Of a stretch of DNA of 11,531 bases, positions 5,272 through 11,531 are shown piece after piece. How positions within the stretch are numbered: position 1 is the stretch's first letter; each line of letters begins with the position of its first letter. This stretch comes from Wuchereria bancrofti (lineage: Eukaryota > Nematoda > Chromadorea > Rhabditida > Onchocercidae), in contig SSBO01000108.1 of the NCBI GenBank assembly GCA_005281725.1, forward strand, positions 1-11,531, written 5' to 3'. The notes under the pieces were generated by a model, which did not search any database, was not told the origin of the DNA, and was given only the letters and a program-made list of their open reading frames with translations. A program made the translations under genes and the position numbers.

Positions 5272-8200
5272 TCAGTCAATTTCCAACTGATTCAGATATG
5301 AAGAAGGTGAATGTTCGAAAGTTTTCATTATTACGATCCATTGCAAACGATTCCAGTGAAAAGTCGTTCAATCGTAAGTAATTTATTAAGGTAACAATTA
5401 ACGACTTGTCGAATGATATATTGTTGGCAATATTTGCTTATTGTCATCCGATTGATTTGATCCACTGTTTCTCTTTGGTTTGTCATCGTTGGAATTATTT
5501 GGCGAATCATTCCACTTTTTTTACGGAAGTTCGGGTATTAGTTAACGATATTTCGTTGAAATATGGCAGTGTGAAAAAGTTCTTCCATAGGGTAAGTTTT
5601 GGCGAATGAATTTATGTCAAATGACATATGATAATTAGTGAAGAAAGTAATTGTAGTTTATTGATCGTAAGTAATCGAAGCTGTGAGGACAGTCTTATCA
5701 TCTTGAATTATCGTTTTTTGAAGTGTTAACATTCGTTCACTCTTTTATATGTTTTCAGACTTCGCAGTATCTTCGAAAATTGTGTATTGATTGTTCTGTG
5801 CCGTTGCCATCCGCTCAAGTTAACGCATTATTCGAAATTTGTTTTCCTAATGTAATCCATCTGGATATTGGCTCTTTTAAGGGTATTAATTAAAGTCAAA
5901 TTAAATCAAGAGAATTTATTAAGAGTTGATTTTCTTAAATCCAAGCATTTTTTCTGTTAAACGATAATATTTTGCAGAAATGAATACTACATTGTTAAAA
6001 AAACTGTCAAACAGCTTCCCGAATGTTAATACGTTGCACATGGAAAGAGTAAAACAAGTATGATTTATATTTGATAAGGCGTGATGAAGTGATAGATTTG
6101 ATAAAGTGTCTTATTGCCACTACAATTTTTAGTATTGTTAATACTATTATTACTGTTAAATATTTCACTGCTGTTTATTTTGAGTATTTTTCATTGTTTA
6201 ACATTGCAGTTCGAACTGCATCCACTATAGTCGGTTTTGGTTTGGGATGAATAATGTCAGTAATGATACTTCACGATTTGCATATCTTATTTTTTAGAGT
6301 CCAAGCTGTGATAATGCAGACGAATGGAGAAATACATTGGAAATGTTATTTGAAGATGAAAGCATTTTTCCGAAGGTGCAAAATTTTTTCTTTGGTAATG
6401 TAAGGGAATACTGTCTGGAAAATGATCCAAAATTGCCGGCTTGTAAACGTCCGCTGAATTTATTACATATTTACGACGGAGTAGCTGAGACTGAGTAAGT
6501 CTTTTTCTCTAAAGTTCCTTTAGTATAAATTACACACTAAACGCCAATTCCCATTTTTTTTAAAAACTGTGTCATAGGTCGTATTTTGAAATCTGTTGGT
6601 TGATTGTTCAGGTTTAAGCTAATCGGTTCATTAAGCATTGAAACTGCTTTGCTTCAGTAATATTGTGAATATATTTATTAATATCCTTGCTTTTCAGTTT
6701 CAGCAAGATTAGAACTTCTCCATGGAGGTCTACTCTTACCGAACTTCATCTTGGATCTTATATTAGAAACGATGACATTGAATACATTGGTCTTTTGCAT
6801 AATTTGAAAGTATTTTCATGGGGTCTGAGTTTGTATACTTCCGATCAAGAGTTTGCGCATATAAAGGCAAGAAAAATGCTATCGAAAATAAGATTAAGCT
6901 GCCATCTGTATGAGGATAGTGCTGCGTAACTGTATACAGCTGTATACATCTTTAGTTTTATAAAATTTTTTTTTTAAAAATCATTTTCCAACTTTAAAAA
7001 TGTTTAACTGCATTGGTAGTTTTAATGTTTTGTTTGTTCTGAATTTAATTTGATTTGATGTTATTGAAATTGATAAGTGCTTTAATATTTTTATATATTT
7101 CAGTGTAAGAATTTTAATAGTGTGGTTTTATTGCTTGACGTTCTGACTACCATTTTAGAATAGTCAGTTATGAAATGCGAATGAAACACTATTTCGGTTT
7201 TCTACATTATTTGAATGTTCTAGAAATTGTACAATTTGGAAGAGCTACGAGTATGGTTTGGCGGACAGGATTGTGATGTTACGTCCGATGGGTTAATTGA
7301 ATTATTCACTTTGCCAGAGAAGGAACCTGAAAAATCATTTCCATACAAGCTTAGACATTTAGTAATGTCAAATTACTTGGAAGGCACGGTCGATCTGTTT
7401 AGAGTCATTAATCGGAAGTGAGTTAATTTCCTGTACGAACACATTTGTATATAAAGGAGGATAAATATAAAATATTCTTTAATAATAGTTTACATTATGA
7501 ATTTTTTTATTACAATATGTTATAAATCATTGCAGTTGTCCAAATTTAAAAACACTTGGTTTGCCATTCAATGATTATTTAACGTTTAATGATGGAGTTA
7601 TGCCTTTCATTGTTAGTAATTTCAAGTAAGTAAATTCTTTTTTATAATCTCATTATCATAGTGTTCCTTTTCTGTTTTTTTGAAAATTCTTTCAACGTTC
7701 AAAGATTAAGCTGTAGTTCATATTTCAGTTCTTTCCGTTCCAGATGCTGTGAAGTTCTCTTATAGAGAAAGTTTAATAATAATTGTAACTATTTTTGTTT
7801 CAGGCATTTAGTTTTTCTGGATCTAAGCGATTTCGGGGATTGTTATAAAGACGAAGTCTGGAATAATCTAAATGACGATGATTTGCCGGATTTGCGTCTT
7901 CTCATACTTCAAGGGAATAAGGTATCGTTAGTCGAAAATAAGCATGACATGATATTCATTAATCGAGAACATTGCTCAATATTCGTCTGAATGATTTTTA
8001 GTTTCAATTTTGATAGATATGTCGAGTCGTGTAATGTAGAGATAATTACTGTGTGTTTTCTGTTTAGAAACTGTCGACAACAAAACAAATATCTGAGAGA
8101 TGTTATTCCAAAGCGAAGAGAAGAAATTAAAGCTTTAGTACTTTAATAGGTTTAAAAACTAACTTTGTTGTTTGTTGAAAATTATGCAGTCAATTTGACA

Positions 8201-8677
8201 GGTAAGTATAAAAACATTCTGAAAGTAATTTTCAGGTCAGTATTGAAAATCTGCAATGCTTGAATTTGAAACGACCTAAACTATTAATTTCAACCAAACA
8301 GAATTATTTTATTAATTGGACCGAAACTGAGAATGGCTGTGTTTTCCACGATTCTTTTGATGGTGATATCAGAGCGATAGAGAATGATTTGCGTCAGATT
8401 GATGGGTTGCGTGATTTTGTAATAAATTCGGGAGTATCCATGTTAGTTTCTCTTACTATGAAACAGTAGAAAATCAGGTCTTCTATAATTCCCATTTTTC
8501 ACTTTTGATTTTTGTTTGTTCCATTTCGTAAATTTTTCGATTTTTTGTTAATTTCATCGATATGCATGATATTTCAGCTGTGACAATGTTAACCTGAACA
8601 TTTTGACACGTTCATCATCAGCCGATTTTTATACTGAATACAGGGTAAGGCCGTACACCAGTGAAGATTCTGTCTAA
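5265..8677 (+). CDS. F-box/leucine-rich-repeat protein gene, 11 exons
   Basis: Proposed exons: 5265-5306, 5391-5591, 5759-5882, 5978-6057, 6298-6494, 6698-6809 (or to a stop at 6929), 7224-7417, 7536-7625, 7804-7921, 8236-8441 and 8578-8677. Phases agree across every junction and most acceptors are TTTCAG/TTTTAG types. Using 6809 gives about 487 residues. Exons 1-2 encode the F-box (INDLSNDILLAIFAY, then SLVCHRWNYLANHSTFF), which in the family binds Skp1. The rest has degenerate leucine-rich repeats (NVIHLDIGSF, TLTELHLGSY, LYNLEELRVW, CPNLKTLGLP, HLVFLDLSDF), as in FBXL-type substrate receptors of SCF ubiquitin ligases. Function in ubiquitin ligation is inferred from the family. Intron 1 uses a weak acceptor (TTATTAAG), so the extreme N-terminus is less certain. 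An AATAAA lies 17 bp past the stop. Confidence 0.82.
5391..5591 (+). CDS. F-box exon (exon 2 of the F-box/LRR gene)
   Basis: This exon carries nearly the whole F-box of about 45 residues: the hydrophobic NDLSNDILLAIF start, His-Pro-Ile-Asp, and the conserved SLVCHRWNYLA core with the Cys-x-x-Trp spacing typical of the fold. It ends in phase 0 at AGG before a GTAAGT donor (5592). The following VSFGE codons up to TGA are intron. Confidence 0.9.
6698..6929 (+). CDS. LRR exon 6 with an in-frame stop; 3' end ambiguous
   Basis: The acceptor is TTTTCAGTTTCAG: either AG (6697 or 6703) keeps frame, adding or dropping two residues. The frame reads TLTELHLGSYIRNDDIEYIG and stays open to TAA at 6927-6929, ending YEDSAA. 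Ending the exon at 6809 instead (donor GTATTT at 6810, phase 0) joins cleanly to exon 7 and restores a full-length protein. If the exon runs to 6929, the product is a 291-residue F-box protein lacking the last repeats, and exons 7-11 (235 codons) have no obvious start. Confidence 0.6.
6810..7223 (+). other. Uncertain intron 6 with a spurious exon-like segment
   Basis: Besides the end of the long exon 6 frame, this holds a T/A-rich tract and an acceptor-like ATATATTTCAG ending at 7104. After it, 19 codons are open (CKNFNSVVLLLDVLTTILE) to a TAG at 7162-7164. That segment has no good donor and cannot be joined in phase, so it may be a decayed exon. Confidence 0.4.
6931..6948. repeat. Perfect 18-bp palindrome
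   Basis: TGTATACAGCTGTATACA is its own reverse complement and begins one base after the TAA that closes the long exon 6 frame. Confidence 0.9.
7931..7990 (+). repeat. Intron 9 start with a related copy at 9652-9705
   Basis: The first part of intron 9 (AATAAGCATGACATGATATT through GAACATTGCTCAATATTCGT) reappears at 9652-9705 in the same orientation with a few substitutions and a 5-bp deletion. If exon 9 is not spliced at 7921, its frame reads on for 22 codons into this stretch (ending REHCSIFV) and stops at TGA 7988-7990. The copy at 9652 keeps the same frame, so the retained-intron C-terminus may be a real alternative end. Confidence 0.6.
8068..8146 (+). CDS. Possible cryptic or alternative terminal exon inside intron 9
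   Basis: After an acceptor-like TTTTCTGTTTAG (AG at 8066-8067) a frame of 25 codons reads NCRQQNKYLRDVIPKRREEI and stops at TAA 8144-8146. Composition is protein-like, but it needs a preceding exon ending in phase 2 and exon 9 ends in phase 0, so it does not join to the present gene. It may be a relic of an older exon or chance. Confidence 0.18.
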
Positions 8678-8694
8678 TTGTATAAAGGTCGTTA

Positions 8695-8700
8695 AATAAA
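8695..8700 (+). terminator. Poly(A) signal AATAAA of the F-box gene
   Basis: AATAAA starts 17 bp after the TAA stop at 8675-8677. The same spacing is preserved in the inverted copy (11321-11316, minus strand). Confidence 0.6.
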
Positions 8701-9533
8701 TCTTTGAATATTTTTTTTTAAATAAAATGTGCTTATTCTCAATAAGTAGTAAGTTTTTATTTCCGTTCTTAATCTAACAATCATATGGAATTGGAAATAA
8801 AATTTGCGATAAGGAAGGTTACATATTGCATTGCTTGAGGTTCTACAAGTCACTACCATACTTCTCCCACTATTCTTCAAAATCAAACAATTCTCTCTAA
8901 CATTTCTCCTACACCGTTATTATTAAGGACTAAGAAAACTACAATTAGGAAAGTTAGAGGATATGCGTGGTAATAGCGTATCAATGTAAACAATGCAACA
9001 CTCTACAGAAACAAATAAATGAACAGCACTTTTTTTGAATATTGAACTAAAAAAAGTGCCACTAAGAAAGATGGACATCAGTTGCCCCAATGTATGACCA
9101 TTGTCTAAGATAATACAAAGTGAATTAATTCAGTGATTAAACAAAAACGTTTCCAAAATTAGTTTTATATTTATTAAAAGTAACTATTATAGATAGGGGA
9201 GAACTGTCAAAATTAAATCTCTGTGAAGAAATATGAAGTATTAATTGTAATATTCAATCATCTGCATTCTTAATATATTGCATATTAAATAAATGATAGA
9301 ATAATGTAATCTGTTGGAAAAACTGGATTATAATATACCGAAATGCGTGTTAAATAAGGTCAAAAGCTCATTTTGTTTAAAAATATCATTGATATTTATA
9401 AATTAAATTTATATTTATGAATTAAAACAACAGAGAAACTATAAGTGATTAATTCAACCGCAAAGATTTGCCACAAATAATAGCTCAAGGAAGCCGATAT
9501 ACTCGTCGGAGTAGATTGCTATTTCAATTTTAA
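8701..9533. other. Intergenic DNA within left arm; no gene seen
   Basis: AT-rich sequence between the F-box poly(A) signal and the next ORF. Open frames here are not preserved in the other arm because of indels, which argues against coding. A perfect 11-bp stem (GCAC plus seven T at 9026-9036, complement at 9049-9059, 12-nt loop) is the only local structure noted. Confidence 0.5.
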
Positions 9534-9710
9534 ATGTCTTCAAATGAAGTCCATCAAATGGCATCAGGATTTTACGTAATTTATACAAATCCGGAATATA
9601 ACAACAGATTTGACAATTATGACGAAGACCAAATTAAATTGGTGATAGTTGGTCTAAAAATAAGCATAATATTCATTCATCAAGAACATTGCTCAATATT
9701 CGTTCTTTGA
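9534..9710 (+). CDS. Chimeric ORF at the inverted-repeat junction (truncated copy)
   Basis: ATG at 9534-9536 opens a 58-codon frame. The first 39 residues (MSSNEVHQMASGFYVIY and on to IKLVIV) are identical to the minus-strand ORF at 10265-10453. After the arm boundary at 9651 the frame continues into sequence related to F-box intron 9 (IIFIHQEHCSIFVL) and stops at TGA 9708-9710. It is thus a broken first exon fused to unrelated DNA, with the original donor lost. Function unknown; probably a pseudogene fragment unless transcribed. Confidence 0.45.
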   Translation: MSSNEVHQMASGFYVIYTNPEYNNRFDNYDEDQIKLVIVGLKISIIFIHQEHCSIFVL

Positions 9711-10335
9711 TGACTGATTCGTTTATATTTTTCAACCAAAGAAATCGTGTGCAGTTGCGTTCTGATCGAAATAATTCTAATTGCAAAAATGCTTTTTTCA
9801 ATATCAGCTATTATTATATTCTCCATCGTTCTAAATTGAATCAATATGCCTGCTAAATCTGGGAATGCAATTAGACCGAATTTTTTTTTTCATATCTTTT
9901 TTTTTTTCATTTAGAAAATTGTTCAAAATTTGTCATACCTTTATGTATGAGTAATTTTATTGTCGACTTATTTGATATTATAGTAGCTCATGATGCGGCA
10001 AATGATATATAAAGCTAACCTGATTCATTTCTAGGTTGAATTATTTCATTGCAACAATTGAAAAATAATTTATCAGTATGAAGTTATCTAATTAATATTT
10101 TTAATCTTCCAAGACAAAGACTCTAATTATCATTTAGGCAAATCTTTGAACTTTTCCTGGGCCAAGATACTTGATATTTTTCATTTTGCTTAGCGATTGT
10201 TCCTTTCAAATATCTCTTGCTCGTTATCATAACTATTAAATTATTCTTGAATGCCTATGAGTCCTTATTTCCGGAATTCCTCTATTTCTGGAATCATGGT
10301 GACACTGCTTACATTCATCGATTTGGTTTCAACAG
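9652..10335. other. Spacer between inverted-repeat arms
   Basis: About 684 bp. It begins with the F-box intron-9-like segment (9652-9705), then has T-rich tracts (about 9880-9908) and AT-rich DNA with no convincing ORF. The right end (10265-10335) is the continuation of the minus-strand MSSNEV reading frame. Confidence 0.7.
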
Positions 10336-10453
10336 CAACTATCACCAATTTAATTTGGTCTTCGTCATAATTGTCAAATCTGTTGTTATATTCCGGATTT
10401 GTATAAATTACGTAAAATCCTGATGCCATTTGATGGACTTCATTTGAAGACAT
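10265..10453 (-). CDS. Small ORF or first exon, unknown product (intact copy)
   Basis: ATG at 10453-10451 opens 62 codons (MSSNEVHQMASGFYVIY, then NNRFDNYDEDQIKLVIVAVE) to TAA at 10267-10265. A donor-like GTAAGC at 10312-10307 would end a 47-codon first exon in phase 0 after KSMN; the residues beyond it could then be intron. The first 39 residues are identical in the inverted copy at 9534 although the surrounding DNA has diverged, which favours real coding. The protein is acidic and soluble in character and no family is recognised. No downstream exon was found in the spacer. Confidence 0.45.
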   Translation of the reverse strand: MSSNEVHQMASGFYVIYTNPEYNNRFDNYDEDQIKLVIVAVETKSMNVSSVTMIPEIEEFRK

Positions 10454-11338
10454 TAAAATTGAAATAGCAATCTACTCCGATGAGTATATCGGACTTTCAA
10501 TCTTCTCTTGAGCTATTATTTGTGGCAAATCTTTGCGGTTGAATTAATCACTTATAGTTTCTCTGTTGAATTCAAATAAATTTAATTTATAAATATCAGT
10601 GACATTTTTAAACAAAATGAGCTTTTGACTTTATTTAACACGTATTTCGGCATATTACAATCCAGTTTTTCCAACAGATTACATTATTCTATCATTTATT
10701 TAATATGCTATAATATATTAAGAATACAGATGGTTGAATATTACAATTAATACTTCATATTTCTTCATAGAGATTTAATTTCGACAGTTCTCCCCTATCT
10801 ATAATAGTTACTTCTGATAAATATAAAACTAATTTTGGAAACGTTTTTGGTTTAATCACTGAATTTAATTCACTTTGTATTATCTTAGACAATGGTATAC
10901 ATTGGGGCAACTGATGTCCATCTTTCTTAGTGGTATTTTTTTTAGTTCAATATTCAAAAAAAGTGCTGTTCATTTATTTGTTTCTGTAGAGTGTTGCATT
11001 GTTTACACCTATTACCACGCATATCCTCTTAACTTTCCTAATTGTAGTTTTCTTAGTCCTTAATAATAATGGTGTAGAAGAAATGTTAGAGAGAATTCCT
11101 TGATTTTGAAGAATAGTGGAAGAAGTATGGTAGAATTGTAAACGATTAAAGTATGAACCTCAAGCAATGCAATGTGTAACCTTCCTTATCGCAAATTTTA
11201 TTTCTAATTCCATATGATTGTTAGATTAAAAACGGACAAAAAAAATATGAAAACTTACTACTTATTGAGAATAAGCACGTTATTTATTAAATTAACAATT
11301 AAAAATATTCAAAGATTTATTTAACGACCTTTATACAA
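10454..11338. other. Intergenic DNA within right arm; no gene seen
   Basis: This mirrors 8701-9533. The plus-strand ORF at 10875-11063 is disrupted by indels in the left arm and is not called. Confidence 0.5.
11316..11321 (-). terminator. Poly(A) signal of the second F-box copy
   Basis: AATAAA on the minus strand, 17 bp past the stop at 11339, matching the spacing in the first copy. Confidence 0.5.
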
Positions 11339-11438
11339 TTAGACAGAATATTCACTGGTGTACGGCCTTACCCTGTAGTCAGTATAAAAATCGGCTGATG
11401 ATGAACGTGTCAAAACGTTCAGGTTAACATTGTCACAG
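11339..11438 (-). CDS. Last exon of a second, inverted F-box/LRR gene copy (partial)
   Basis: Minus-strand counterpart of 8578-8677, with the same ATATTTCAG acceptor (AG at 11440-11439), length (100 nt) and TAA stop (11341-11339). It differs at three bases, each changing a residue: Ile to Val, Glu to Asp and Asp to Tyr relative to the plus-strand copy. The preceding intron continues to the window edge (11439-11531), so the rest of the gene lies beyond it. Whether that copy is intact cannot be seen. Confidence 0.75.
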
Positions 11439-11531
11439 CTGAAATATCATGCATATCGATGAAATTAACAAAAAATCGAAAAATTTACGAAATGGAACAA
11501 ACAAAAATCAAAAGTGAAAAATGAGAATTAA

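Larger units (their letters stand above)
8484..9651. repeat. Left arm of a large inverted repeat
   Basis: From the F-box intron 10 through the last exon, 3' flank and a small downstream ORF, this sequence reappears reverse-complemented at 10336-11531. Colinear blocks are nearly identical by eye (for example the exon at 8578-8677, ATAAAATTTGCGATAAGGAA at about 8797, and the MSSNEV ORF), broken by substitutions and indels of up to about 25 bp. The inner boundary is sharp: homology ends at 9651/10336, after GGTGATAGTTG. The outer end is not reached, since the other arm is still matching at the window edge. Confidence 0.95.
10336..11531. repeat. Right arm of the large inverted repeat (runs off the window)
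   Basis: Reverse complement of 8484-9651, containing in minus-strand order the F-box intron 10 end, last exon, AATAAA, 3' flank and the MSSNEV ORF. It is about 28 bp longer than the left arm over the visible part because of small insertions, such as one next to the TCCGATATACT hairpin at about 10488-10500. Confidence 0.95.

Noticed and set aside
5658..5732. Short minus-strand ORF in F-box intron 2 starting ATG at 5732
   Set aside because: About 24 codons with no splice signals; not linkable in phase to the minus-strand exon at 5065.
8692..8886. 64-codon minus-strand ORF in the left arm
   Set aside because: Not preserved in the other arm because of indels and lies in the F-box 3' flank.
9846..9950. 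Plus-strand ORF beginning MPAKSGNAIRPN in the spacer
   Set aside because: Runs straight into poly-T giving a Phe-rich low-complexity tail; no splice or poly(A) support.
10875..11063. 62-codon plus-strand ORF in the right arm
   Set aside because: The matching DNA in the left arm has frame-breaking indels, so it is not under coding constraint.

Overview
The window is AT-rich animal nuclear DNA. Genes are split by small spliceosomal introns (GTAAGT-like donors, TTTTCAG-like acceptors), intergenic DNA is full of (TAA)n microsatellites, and a decayed BEL/Pao retrotransposon is present. A nematode is favoured; a Trichinella-like clade I worm is a tentative guess from general look only, not from any diagnostic marker.

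Layout. 1-1231 is repeat-rich: a possible partial exon at the left edge, then two direct copies of an unrecognised repeat enclosing facing TAA/ATT microsatellites and a 46-bp minisatellite. 1768-2520 (minus strand) is a frameshifted BEL/Pao integrase remnant whose 5' side stops at another TAA microsatellite. 3035-3265 (minus) is a convincing 3'-terminal exon of an unrecognised small gene; 4160-4286 may hold another minus-strand exon. 4823-5058 (plus) is a two-exon gene of about 65 codons, convergent with a minus-strand terminal exon (5065-5271) whose stop codon lies only 6 bp away.

The main gene is an F-box/leucine-rich-repeat protein at 5265-8677 (plus), assembled here from 11 exons with matching phases and ending 17 bp before an AATAAA. 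Such proteins are usually substrate receptors of SCF ubiquitin ligases. One junction (exon 6 to exon 7) is uncertain because the full exon 6 frame runs into a stop.

The right third is a large imperfect inverted repeat. Its arms (about 8484-9651 and 10336-11531, spacer about 684 bp) each carry the last F-box exon, its poly(A) signal and the start of a second small gene (MSSNEV...). The locus is therefore a tail-to-tail duplication; a second F-box gene copy enters on the minus strand from beyond the right edge. At the inner end of arm 1 the small gene is cut and fused in frame to a stretch related to F-box intron 9, which gives a chimeric ORF. This rearranged, recently duplicated F-box locus is the most interesting part of the window. 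I see no CRISPR array, tRNA or rRNA.
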